Of a stretch of 64,000 bases of DNA, positions 18,586 to 27,583 are shown in pieces. Origin of the DNA: UBA7672 sp041398245 (GTDB lineage Bacteria > Pseudomonadota > Alphaproteobacteria > Caulobacterales > Hyphomonadaceae); the NCBI GenBank assembly GCA_041398245.1, contig JAWKVC010000004.1:168788-232787 (forward strand), written 5' to 3'. Under the pieces are notes generated by a model. The model was not told the origin of the DNA. It saw only the letters and a program-made list of their open reading frames with translations, and made no database searches. Position 1 is the first letter of the stretch. Each line of letters starts with the position of its first letter. The position numbers were made by a program, and so were the translations under genes.

Positions 18586-19230
18586 TCAGGGTTTCCAGCG
18601 CAGGAAGTTCGCCAGCAGCTGCTGGCCGGCCTTCTGGCTCTTTTCCGGGTGGAATTGCGCGCCGAAGAGATTGTCGCGCGCGACGGCGGCGACGAATTTG
18701 CCGCCATAGTCGCAGCGCGCCGCGATGTGATCGTGGATTTCCGGCTTCATTGCATAGGAATGCACGAAATAGACGTGCGGTTCGGGACCGAGGCCGCTGA
18801 GCACCGGGTGGGACCGGATGTCGGTCAGCACGTTCCAGCCCATGTGGGGCACGGGAAGGGCGGGATCGGACGGCGTGATCCGCTCGACCGCGCCGGGTAT
18901 CCAGCCCAGCCCGCGCGTTTCGACATCCTCGCGGCCGACATCAGCCATCAGCTGCATGCCGACGCAGATGCCCAGGAAAGGAACGCCACGGCGGAAGATG
19001 GCTTCGGTCATTGCCGGGATGACGCCCTTGCGCGCGGCGAGGCCGGCGGCGCAGTCGGCATAGTGGCCGACGCCTGGCAGGACGATGCGGTCGGACTGGC
19101 GGATGCGGTCCGGATCATCGGTCAGGATCACATCGAGTCGGATTTCATGATGGTTCGCCGCCGCCTCAAGCGCGCGCTGCACGGAGCGGACATTGCCCGA
19201 TCCATAGTCGATGATGGCGAGGCGGGTCAT
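18586..19230 (-). CDS. hisH: Imidazole glycerol phosphate synthase, glutaminase subunit
   Basis: A 214-residue class I glutamine amidotransferase that supplies ammonia to HisF. IIDYGSGNVRSV begins the protein, FLGICVGMQLM contains the catalytic Cys, and VHSYAMKP plus AQFHPEKSQ the His-Glu pair. The ATG at 19230 matches the family start; a longer in-frame reading adds 28 unrelated residues. Confidence 0.95.
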   Translation of the reverse strand: MTRLAIIDYGSGNVRSVQRALEAAANHHEIRLDVILTDDPDRIRQSDRIVLPGVGHYADCAAGLAARKGVIPAMTEAIFRRGVPFLGICVGMQLMADVGREDVETRGLGWIPGAVERITPSDPALPVPHMGWNVLTDIRSHPVLSGLGPEPHVYFVHSYAMKPEIHDHIAARCDYGGKFVAAVARDNLFGAQFHPEKSQKAGQQLLANFLRWKP

Positions 19231-19356
19231 GGGGAGTGGGGTGTAGCGCGCGGACGCGACAATGTCACCGGCGTCATGTTTCTGGCCGTGATGCGGCTCC
19301 CCCGGTCTTGCCAACGAAAGACGTCGAGCATCGAAGACGCAATGTGGACGCTTCGC

Positions 19357-19956
19357 CTAGAGGCTGCCCTTGGTGCTGGCGACCTGGCCCTTGAGGCGGT
19401 CGTCGCGGACGGCCGCTGCGCGCAGGGCGCGGGCGAGGGATTTGAAGCTGGCTTCGGCGATGTGGTGCGAGTTCTCGCCATAGAGCAGTTCGAGGTGGAT
19501 GCAGGCGCCGGAATTCATCGCGAAGGCGTGGAAGAATTCCTTGAACAGCTCGGTGTCGACCGCGCCGACCTTGTCGCGCGTGAAGCCGACCTTCCAGATC
19601 AGGTAGGGCCGGTTGCAGAGATCGACGGCGGCGCGGACCAGCGTCTCGTCCATTGGGACATAGGCGTGGCCGAAGCGGATGACGGAGGAATAACCGCCGA
19701 CCGCGTCGCGGAAGGCCCGGCCGAGGACGATGCCGACATCCTCCATGGTGTGGTGCTGGTCGATGTGGAGATCGCCCTTGGCCTCCACGTTAATGTCCAT
19801 GGCGGAGTGCTTGGCGAAGCTTTCGAGCATGTGGTCGAAAAAGCCGATGCCGGTGGAAATCCTTGATTTTCCAGAGCCATCGACGTCGACGGAGACCTTG
19901 ATGGAGGTTTCCTTCGTCTCGCGGACGACCTCTGCCTTGCGCGCTTTTTCCGCCAT
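19357..19956 (-). CDS. hisB: Imidazoleglycerol-phosphate dehydratase
   Basis: A 199-residue manganese-dependent dehydratase of histidine synthesis, the monofunctional type without the phosphatase domain. Metal-binding clusters DQHHTMEDVG and NSHHIAEASFKSLARAL are intact, and FFDHMLESFAKH is near the N-terminus. It heads the leftward hisB-hisH-hisA set and is divergent from the EAL gene, with TTAAC half-sites at 19972 and 20002 between them. Confidence 0.96.
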   Translation of the reverse strand: MAEKARKAEVVRETKETSIKVSVDVDGSGKSRISTGIGFFDHMLESFAKHSAMDINVEAKGDLHIDQHHTMEDVGIVLGRAFRDAVGGYSSVIRFGHAYVPMDETLVRAAVDLCNRPYLIWKVGFTRDKVGAVDTELFKEFFHAFAMNSGACIHLELLYGENSHHIAEASFKSLARALRAAAVRDDRLKGQVASTKGSL

Positions 19957-20096
19957 GGGCGGGCCTCCGCATTAACCCAGCGTTCGCAACCGAAACCTAG
20001 CTTAACCGCCGAACGGTCGAGGAATCCTGAATGCGGGGTGCATTTAGGGGCTGCCCGCCCGGAACGCCACTGGAATCGCACGAGGACGGCGCCGGA

Positions 20097-22175
20097 ATGA
20101 CAGCGAGGACCGCAAAGGACCGCGCGCCCAAGACAGGCGCCAAGCGCCCCAGACGGCGGCTTGGCCTGTCGGGCAGGGTGGCGATCATCGCCGTTGTGGC
20201 GGCTTTCGTGGCCGCCCTGGCGCAATGGGTCGTGACGCCTTTCCTCGCGCAGGAGGAAATCCGCTACCAGCGCCAGACGGCCGTGTTCGCCGGCGCCAAC
20301 CTTCTGGCCGATATTTCGAGCATCCATGCCGAGGCGGGTCACTGGGCCGAGATCAAGAAACTGATCGACGCCCTGTCGATCGGCATGCCGGACGGACAGT
20401 CGGCCGTGTTCGACAAGGACTGGAAGCTTCTGGCGGAGGATGGCTCGAAGACGCGCATGCCGTCGCAGAAGCAGATGGCGGCTCTGGCGGCCGACAGGTC
20501 GGCCGTGCTGGTCGAAGGCGAGCGCTATTTCGCGGCGCGCCCGATCCAGTCCAATGGCGTCGTCTATGGCTACGCCGTCTATTCCTTCCAGCCGCGCGCC
20601 TTCATCGACATCTGGCTCTGGGTTGTCGCGATGAACGCGCTTGTGCTGTCGCTGGTGCTGCTGGCGATGGCGCCGCTGATCTACCGCGTGGCGCGGCTGG
20701 CGCTGAAGCCTGTGACGGATCTCGAAAAGCGCATCCGGATGCGCGATCCGAAGGACAAGTCGAAGCTGGCGGACTCCTCGGATGACCGGCTGCTGAAGCC
20801 GCTGCTGACGGCCATCGACGGCGTGCATGAGCGGTCCGAGGCGGCGATGCGGCGCGCGCTGACAATGGCGTACACCGATCCGGTGACGCGCCTGCCGAAC
20901 CGGCTGCGCTTCATGTCCAAGCTCGACGCGGCCGTGGCCGCGGGCAGCGGGGCCTATATGGTGATCTGCGATCTCGACCGCTTCAGGCAGGTGAACGTCA
21001 CCTATGGTCCGCGCGCGGCCGATCTTGCGCTGGCGACGGTGGCCGAGCGCCTGCGGGCGTCGGCCTCGCAGTCGCAGACTTCGCCCTTCTTTGTCGGCCG
21101 CATCGGCGCCGACCAGTTCGGGGTGATCTTCCCGGGCGGCGATCGCGAGACAACGGCGCGCTTCATCAAGACGGCCGGAAGCGCTGTCGCCGATCCGATG
21201 ACGCTGGAAGGCCAGATGCTGCGCGTGACGGCCTCGTTCGGCGCGGCGTGTGCGCCGCAGGACGCATCGAGCGGGCCGGACCTCCTGAAGCAGGCCGAGG
21301 TGGCGCTGAAGGAAGCCAAGCGGCTGGGCGGCGGCCAGATCTCCGCCTTCTTCGACCGGTCGCTGCTGGACAAGGCGCGGGCGCAGTCGTGGCTTGAGGA
21401 CGAGGTGCGCGAAGGCCTGGAGCGGGGCGAGTTCGTCGCCGTGTTCCAGCCCAAGGTGAAGCTGGAGACCGGCGAGCTTGTGGGCGCCGAGGCGCTGGCG
21501 CGCTGGCGCAGGCCGGATGGCATGGCCGTCTCGCCGGGCGTATTCATTCCGATCGCCGAGGAGCTGGGCCTGATCGCCAGGCTCGGCAAGCAGGTGATGC
21601 GCGATGCCTGTTTCGCCGCGGCGGGATGGAACCGGACGGGCATCGTGTCGTCGGTTGCGGTCAACGTCTCGCCGCACCAGTTCGACGATCCGGAGTTCGT
21701 GGACTCGGTCTACAAGGCGCTGGACGATTCAGGCCTGCCGCCCAATCTGCTCGAGCTGGAGATCACCGAAAGCGCGGCCGTGGCGGACGCGGATCGCGTG
21801 GCGCGCACGATGTGGCCGTTGCGCAATCGCGGCGTGCGCCTCGCCATCGACGATTTCGGCACGGGCCATTCCAACTTCGCGGCGATTACGCGTCTGCCGT
21901 TCGACGTGTTCAAGATCGACCAGCAGTTCGTGCGGGCGTTGTCGACCGATCCGCATGCGCCGGCGATTGTCGAGATGATCCTCGCCATGGCCGAGGCGCT
22001 GGGTCAGGAGACCGTTGCGGAGGGTGTCGAGACCAAGGAGCAGGCGGACTTCCTGCTGCGCCGGGCCTGCACGATCGGGCAGGGCTATTACTATTCGCCG
22101 CCGCTGCCGGCGGTCGAATTCGACGCCTTCGTGCGCAGCTATCGCCCGCGCCCCGCGGACAGGTTCGCGGCTTAG
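20097..22175 (+). CDS. EAL-domain c-di-GMP phosphodiesterase with degenerate GGDEF
   Basis: A 692-residue inner-membrane protein: helix at about 28-48, extracytoplasmic sensor region, second helix at about 165-190, short linker, GGDEF domain (about 260-410) and EAL domain (about 430-685). The diguanylate cyclase motif reads GADQF (residues 337-341), so synthesis is unlikely. The EAL domain keeps EAL (465-467), NVSPHQF, ELEITES, DDFGTGHSNF, KID and VAEGVET, so it should cleave c-di-GMP. The start at 20097 is preferred because codons between an upstream in-frame ATG (20031) and here are atypical, although that ATG has AGGA before it. Confidence 0.9.
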   Translation: MTARTAKDRAPKTGAKRPRRRLGLSGRVAIIAVVAAFVAALAQWVVTPFLAQEEIRYQRQTAVFAGANLLADISSIHAEAGHWAEIKKLIDALSIGMPDGQSAVFDKDWKLLAEDGSKTRMPSQKQMAALAADRSAVLVEGERYFAARPIQSNGVVYGYAVYSFQPRAFIDIWLWVVAMNALVLSLVLLAMAPLIYRVARLALKPVTDLEKRIRMRDPKDKSKLADSSDDRLLKPLLTAIDGVHERSEAAMRRALTMAYTDPVTRLPNRLRFMSKLDAAVAAGSGAYMVICDLDRFRQVNVTYGPRAADLALATVAERLRASASQSQTSPFFVGRIGADQFGVIFPGGDRETTARFIKTAGSAVADPMTLEGQMLRVTASFGAACAPQDASSGPDLLKQAEVALKEAKRLGGGQISAFFDRSLLDKARAQSWLEDEVREGLERGEFVAVFQPKVKLETGELVGAEALARWRRPDGMAVSPGVFIPIAEELGLIARLGKQVMRDACFAAAGWNRTGIVSSVAVNVSPHQFDDPEFVDSVYKALDDSGLPPNLLELEITESAAVADADRVARTMWPLRNRGVRLAIDDFGTGHSNFAAITRLPFDVFKIDQQFVRALSTDPHAPAIVEMILAMAEALGQETVAEGVETKEQADFLLRRACTIGQGYYYSPPLPAVEFDAFVRSYRPRPADRFAA

Positions 22176-22223
22176 GCGCATCGACTTCCGACCAGCGAAA
22201 CCGTAAGGACATGACTGGAAGCC

Positions 22224-24119
22224 GTGGGGGAAGCGGTGCCGGATATTTTTCTCTCCTACAACCGCGAGGATCAGGCGCGCGCTGAGGTCTTTGCGAAAGC
22301 ATTGGAGGGACAGGGATTCGACGTCTGGTGGGATGTCGGGCTTCGGACTGGCGAGGCCTACGACAAGGTGACGGAGGACGCCCTGCGCGGGGCCAAGGCC
22401 GTGGTGGTGCTGTGGTCCAAACGCTCGGTCGAGAGCCGGTGGGTGCGCGCCGAGGCCACGCTGGCTGATCGCAACAAGACACTGGTTCCGTGCATGATCG
22501 AGCCATGCGAGCGGCCCATCATGTTCGAACTTACCCAGACGGCCGACTTAGCCCATTGGCGGGGCGAGGCCGCCGACCGCACCTGGCAGGCTTTTCTCGC
22601 CGACGTGAAGCGCTTCGTCGGTCGCGAGCCAACGCCCGCACAGGGCATTCCGGCCGCTCCGACGGCGTTGCTCGACCAGCGCGGCATCGTGGTGCTCCCC
22701 TTCGCCAATATGAGCCGCGATGAGGATCAGGAATACTTCGCCGACGGCATTACCGAGGATGTCATCACCGATCTATCCAAGGTCTCGGCGCTGAAAGTCA
22801 TCGCCCGCAACACGGCTTTCACCTTCAAGGGAAAGGCCGTCGATGTCCGCGATGTCGCCCGCCAGCTCAACGTGACGCACGTTCTTGAAGGCAGCGTGCG
22901 CAAGGCCGGCAACCGTGTCCGCGTCACTGCGCAGCTGATCGACGGGTTGGATTCAAGCCATGTCTGGGCGCATCGCTGGGACCGGGACCTCGACGACATC
23001 TTCGCACTGCAGGACGAACTCTCGCAGGCCATCGTCGAGGCGCTGAAGGTCAAGCTGTCGCCCGACGAGAAAGAGGCGATCACCGAACGCGAGACCCACA
23101 ATGCCGACTTGTATGACATGTACCTGCGCGCACGTGCTGTGGCCAACACCGCTGACTCGGCCGAAACTTATGCGCAGGCGCTTCGTCTGTATCAGGACGT
23201 GCTGGCGGCTGACTCCACTTTCCTGCCAGCGGTTGGCGGCATGGTATCGATGCTCCATCAGCGATCCGTCTTCTCGCCGGATCTCCGTCAACAGAACCAG
23301 GCTCAGATCCAACGTCTGCTCGAGCCGCACAGGCAACTCCACGTCAAAGGCGCTGCCGCCCATTTGATCGACGCGACATTCCAGCGGTGGCGGCGTAATT
23401 GGGCTGGCGCACTCCAAGCCTACGAGCATGCGGTGGCCGCGGCTCCCGCGCACGATCCTGAGATTGCGTTCGTCTTGGGGACTTGTCTGATTAGTGTCGG
23501 CCGTGTGACCGAAGCGATTGCGTTGGGCGAAAGGACGCGGGTCGCCGATCCGTATTCGGGCACCAACACGCTTTTGCTGCAGATCGCTTACCAAAGTGCA
23601 GGGCGCGCTGATGAGGGGGAGGCCGAATATCGGCGATCGTTCAGTTTCCCCACCAATCGTCAGGTATGCGAGGATGTTGCGTGGTTCAGGATGTGGCCGG
23701 GTGGAGATCTTGCGGCCGTCAGGGCTCAGTTCCAGCGCTATGTCGACGTCTGCACAGTGCCGATGCCGTTCCTGCAGGAATATTGCGACGCGCTAGAGCA
23801 GCCTGGGGAGGCCGTGGTCATTTTGCGCAGGGCGTTTGACGATCCGCGCTCGCACAACTGCAACAATTCCTTCCTGATCGGTCTGCGCGCGTCCCTGCAT
23901 GGGGCATACGATCTTGCGGCGGCGGCCATCCGTCGCGCCGCCGCGATAGATCCGGCGATGGACTGGACCCTCTGGCTATCGAGCCGGGACTTTCAGCGGA
24001 CCGAGATATTCAAGGAGCTGGTTCGCGAACTGGGCATCTATGATTGCTGGTCCCAGACCGGCAATTGGGGAGATTTTGCCCGCCCGCTTGGCGAGGATGA
24101 TTTCGAGATCATCGCATGA
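22224..24119 (+). CDS. TIR-TolB-like-TPR protein
   Basis: A 631-residue three-part protein. Residues about 5-125 are a TIR domain (DIFLSYNREDQ, WWDVGLRTGE, SRWVRAEATLA); E77 in WVRAE aligns with the catalytic Glu of NAD-cleaving TIR domains. Residues about 152-280 are a TolB-like N-domain (GIVVLPFANMS, YFADGITEDVITDLSK, VTHVLEGSVRKAG) of the kind attached to class III adenylate cyclases, and the rest is TPR-like helices. No cyclase domain is present. It starts with GTG 22224; GTG 22236 would start right at the TIR fold. It follows the EAL gene by 48 bases. Signalling through NAD cleavage is an inference. Confidence 0.82.
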   Translation: MGEAVPDIFLSYNREDQARAEVFAKALEGQGFDVWWDVGLRTGEAYDKVTEDALRGAKAVVVLWSKRSVESRWVRAEATLADRNKTLVPCMIEPCERPIMFELTQTADLAHWRGEAADRTWQAFLADVKRFVGREPTPAQGIPAAPTALLDQRGIVVLPFANMSRDEDQEYFADGITEDVITDLSKVSALKVIARNTAFTFKGKAVDVRDVARQLNVTHVLEGSVRKAGNRVRVTAQLIDGLDSSHVWAHRWDRDLDDIFALQDELSQAIVEALKVKLSPDEKEAITERETHNADLYDMYLRARAVANTADSAETYAQALRLYQDVLAADSTFLPAVGGMVSMLHQRSVFSPDLRQQNQAQIQRLLEPHRQLHVKGAAAHLIDATFQRWRRNWAGALQAYEHAVAAAPAHDPEIAFVLGTCLISVGRVTEAIALGERTRVADPYSGTNTLLLQIAYQSAGRADEGEAEYRRSFSFPTNRQVCEDVAWFRMWPGGDLAAVRAQFQRYVDVCTVPMPFLQEYCDALEQPGEAVVILRRAFDDPRSHNCNNSFLIGLRASLHGAYDLAAAAIRRAAAIDPAMDWTLWLSSRDFQRTEIFKELVRELGIYDCWSQTGNWGDFARPLGEDDFEIIA

Positions 24120-24338
24120 ACGTGCCCGGTGTTGTCCTCGCCTACGGCAGCGAGGACGAGGCACGAGCGAAGCAGTACGTCCGGGCGGTCGGAAGGAAGG
24201 GGAACTCCAGCCGGGTCTCGTCAGGCTCTGGCGCTGGTTCGAACAAGGCTTCCCTATCGCCATATCGAAAGTCGATAAATTTGCTTGTTGGGCGGGTTCG
24301 CACGAGATAGACTCGCGCAACGGTCAGAAAGTACGTGA

Positions 24339-24880
24339 ATGTCCGACGAACCCACTTGGCACTCGACCACCATTCTCGCCGTGAAGAAGGGCGCAAAGCT
24401 CGTCGTCATGGGGATGGCCAAGTGTCGATGGGGTAGACGGTCATGAAGGGCAACGCCCGCAAGGTCCGCGGATTGGCGAGAAGGGTGAGATTCGCAGGCT
24501 TCGCTGGCGCTACGGCCGACGCCTTCACGCTCTTCGAACGACTGAGCAGAAGCTCGAACGGTTCCCTCGGCACCAGCGCGCCGCCGTGGAACTGGCCAAT
24601 AGACTGGCGCACTGACAAATACCTCCGGAACCTCGAAGCCCTCATCATTGTGGGCGATGCGACTTCGCTGCTCGTCATTACGGGCAGGGGGGACGTGCTG
24701 GAGCCGGAGCATCCTATCGCGGCCATTGGTTCAGGGGGCAACTACGCGCTGTCCGCCGCACGAGCGCTGTACGCGTACGAAGACAATGCCGAGACCATCG
24801 CCCGCAAGGCGATGGAGATCGCGGCGGACGTCTGCGTCTACACAAACAGCAACTTCGTGATGGAAACCCTGGATGTTTGA
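24339..24880 (+). pseudogene. hslV: HslV protease subunit, frameshifted
   Basis: The peptidase subunit of the HslVU (ClpQY) protease. It begins at ATG 24339 with the TTI threonine start of the mature enzyme, but the reading is broken: one base is missing near 24411-24413, a TAG stands at 24434-24436 where Gln is expected, bases are missing near 24476 and 24545, and extra bases occur near 24493 and 24601. Stitching the frames restores GDGQVS, GFAGATADAFTLFE, WRTDKYLR and IGSGGNYALSAARAL. An uninterrupted ATG frame exists only from 24443. Sequencing or assembly error, or recent decay, are both possible. Confidence 0.85.
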
Positions 24881-26032
24881 CCGCACAGACATTCGCGCCG
24901 CCATTGAGGCGGGCGCGATCAGCGACGAGGCCGCCAAGCGCTTCGAAGCCTTCCTCAAGGCCCGCAATGATCCCGAGCGCATGCTCGATCCGGAAAACTT
25001 GCGCTTCCTGTCCAACTTCAATGACGTGTTCCTGACCATCGGCATTGTCGTGCTGATGACGGGGCTCGGCTTCCTCTCGGCCATCTCGGTCACCAACCTG
25101 CTGGGCCTTTTTCGGGCCCACAGAATCCCTCAACCTCGCGGAGGTTCAGGCCTTCGCCGACAAGATCCGTCTGGCGATTATCGTCTCGCCGATCCCGGTC
25201 AATGCCGGAGCATGGGCTGCTCGCGGAATACTTCTGCGGACGGCGTGGCGGTTGTTGCTTCCTTCAATGGCGCTCTCTGTCGCGATCGTCTGGGCGTCCG
25301 GCGTATTGGCGGCCGGCGCGGCGAGAGCTTTTCTTATCGATCCCGTCGTCACTCGCGGACCGTTTCGACAGAGAGACGTGTCGCCGTGGAAATCCTGTCG
25401 GCATCAGCTATGCCGGCTGGTTGCGGCGACAGCTGCTGCGGGCGCGATCTTCTGGCGCTTCCGCCTGCCGTTCTCGCTGTTCCTGCTGGCGGGCGCCGTG
25501 GCGGGCCTGTTCTACACGGCCGTCGCGCAGATCGGCGGAATCGGACAGGTCGGCAGCGGCGCAGCGATGCTCGCGGTCGGTCTGGCACGCTGGCGACAGC
25601 CATCATGTTCATGAGGGACCCGACGCGCTCGACGCGCAATTCGGATCACGCCTTCTGGCTGCATCTGGCGGCGGCGCCGCAGATCATCCTCGGCGTGCGC
25701 GGCCTTGTGCTGGGTTCGGGCTTCGCCCCGGCCAGCATGGCCGATGCGACCGTGATGCTTGCGGTGCTGGTGGCGTTCGCCTTCCTGTCGCTGGCGCTCA
25801 ATCGCCGGGCGCTGATTGTCTCGGGCCTTGTCACCTTCGCGACCTCGCTGTGGGTGCTGGTGAACGAGCTGGGCGGCGGCGGCGTCAATACGCTGATGCT
25901 GACGGCGCTGATCATCGGCGGCGCGATCGTGCCGTTGGCGGCGGCGGCTGGCGCACCGCCCGCCGCGCCATTCTGCAGGTATTCCCGCAGGACGGGACGA
26001 TCGGCCGTATCTTCCCGCCGGAACCGGCGTAG
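24873..26032 (+). pseudogene. Membrane-protein gene between hslV and hslU, frameshifted
   Basis: An uncharacterised polytopic membrane protein whose ATG overlaps the end of hslV. The first 79 residues (MFDRTDIRAAIEAGAIS onward) are clean and cytoplasmic, then the frame changes near 25110, 25366, 25425, 25590 and 25945. Joined in order, the pieces give SLNLAEVQAFADK, a hydrophobic SMALSVAIVWASGVLAAGA stretch, FRLPFSLFLLAGAVAGLF, LVAFAFLSLALNRRAL and a C-terminus ending QDGTIGRIFPPEP, a coherent multi-helix protein. I do not recognise the family. The start coupling suggests cotranscription with the protease genes. Confidence 0.6.
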
Positions 26033-26051
26033 CGAAGGCAGACAGACTGGT

Positions 26052-26167
26052 GGTGTCATTCCGGACGCGCGCGGCAAGCGCAGGAGCCGAACCCAGGGGC
26101 TTCAGGCCAGCCGGAGATGGAGCCCCTGTCCGGCGCTTCGCCCCGGGCTTCTGGCCGGAATGACACC
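26052..26167. repeat. Palindromic intergenic repeat, copy 1
   Basis: Bounded by the perfect 13-bp inverted repeat GGTGTCATTCCGG (26052-26064) and CCGGAATGACACC (26155-26167), with an inner stem CAGGGGCT / AGCCCCTG (26094-26101 and 26121-26128). The right arm (26129-26166) matches a second copy at 31897-31934. It looks like a REP- or MITE-type non-coding element lying between the membrane-protein gene and hslU. Confidence 0.65.
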
Positions 26168-26266
26168 GGAGGGTTACGCGCATATCGCGCTTGCTGATGT
26201 CCGTATGCATGGTTAGCGAAACGGGCCTGCACTTACCAACCTGGTGGACCGTCGCGCGTCTGAATC

Positions 26267-27569
26267 TTGGTTACACCGCGCGAGATCGTTTCAGAACTGG
26301 ACCGCTTCATTGAAATGGCCAACAGACGCCAAGCGCGCCGTGGCGCAGGCGTTGCGCAACTGCTGGCGGCGCAAGCAGCTGCTTTCTGACGCAGTTGCGC
26401 GAGGAAGTGACGCCCAAGAATATCCTGATGATCGGACCCACAGGCGTGGGCAAGACCGAGATCTCCCGCCGCCTGGCGAAGTCAGCTGGCGCTGCCGTTC
26501 CTCAGTCGAGGCGACCAAGTTCACCGAGGTCGGCTATGTTGGCCGCGATGTGGAGCAGATCGTGCGCGATCTGGTCGAGGTCGCCATCGCCATGGTGCGC
26601 GACCGCCGTCGCAAGGAAGTGCTCTCCAAGGCCGAGGCGAACGCCGAGGAGCGCGTGCTCAATGCGCTGGTCGGCGCATCGGCGCAGGCCGCAACCCGCG
26701 AAAGCTTCCGCACCAAGCTGCGGGCGGGGCAGCTGGACGACAAGGAAATCGAGATCGATGTCACCGATACGGCGTCTCCGCTGGGCGGGATCGACATTCC
26801 CGGCCAGCCGGGCGCGAGCATCGGCATGGTCAATCTCGGCGACCTGCTGAAAGGTTTCGGCGGGCGCCAGAAGCGCATCCGCACGACGGTGAAGGAAGCG
26901 CACAAGCCGCTGATCGAGGAGGAGTCGGACAAGCTTCTCGACAATGAAAGCGTGACGCGCGAGGCGCTGCGCGTGACGGAAGAGGACGGCATCGTCTTCC
27001 TCGACGAGATCGACAAGATCGCCTCGCGTTCCGAACGGGCAGGGGCGGATGTCTCACGCGAGGGCGTGCAGCGCGACCTGCTGCCGCTGATCGAAGGCAC
27101 GACGGTGACGACCAAGCATGGACCGGTGAAGACCGACCACGTCCTGTTCATCGCTTCGGGCGCGTTCCATGTCGCCAAGCCGTCGGACCTGTTGCCCGAG
27201 CTGCAGGGCCGCCTGCCGATCCGCGTCGAGCTGAAGGCGCTGAGCCGCGAGGACTTCAAGCGCATCCTCACCGAGCCGGAAGCCAACCTGATCCTCCAGT
27301 ACAGCGCGCTGATGAAAACCGAGGGCGTCGAGCTTGTGTTCGAGCCTGAGGCGGTCGACGCCATCGCCGACATTGCGGTGCAGGTGAATGACAGCGTCGA
27401 GAATATCGGCGCGCGACGGCTTCACACCGTGCTGGAGCGCGTGCTGGACGAGATCAGCTTCACGGCGTCCGACCGCAATGGCGAGACGTTCACGGTGACG
27501 GGCGAGTATGTGCGCAGGACCGTGGGCCCGATGGCGGGCGACAAGGACCTGTCCAAGTATATTCTCTAG
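26267..27569 (+). pseudogene. hslU: HslU ATPase subunit, frameshifted N-terminus
   Basis: The AAA+ unfoldase of HslVU. From about 26505 to the stop the frame is clean and shows VEATKFTEVGYVGRD, the intermediate domain, Walker B IVFLDEIDK, NIGARRLHTVLER and the C-terminal ending KYIL that activates HslV. Upstream the frame changes at least three times: TPREIVSELDRFI is in one frame, DAKRAVAQALRN in a second, and LREEVTPKNILMIGP with the Walker A GPTGVGKTEISRRLAK (about 26439-26480) in a third. No single frame contains both Walker A and Walker B. The start codon is uncertain. Confidence 0.88.
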
Positions 27570-27583
27570 GGTGTGTTGACGCC

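Noticed and set aside
19599..21677. Long minus-strand frame across the start of the EAL gene and hisB.
   Set aside because: Its left part is hisB read out of frame and the rest is antisense to the EAL gene.
24116..24310. A 64-codon frame starting in the stop codon of the TIR gene.
   Set aside because: No ribosome site, no conserved look, and it fills the hslV promoter region; more likely chance.
24284..24310. A sigma-32-like promoter for hslV (CTTG at 24284 with GATAGA downstream).
   Set aside because: The -10 part does not resemble the heat-shock consensus, and the nearby sequence is unreliable.
24339..24880. Programmed frameshifting as the explanation for hslV.
   Set aside because: There are several shifts in both directions plus a stop codon, without slippery heptamers; hslV is not known to use recoding.
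25583..25598. TGGCACG resembling a second sigma-54 -24 element.
   Set aside because: The -12 TTGC part is absent and it lies inside the membrane-protein coding region.
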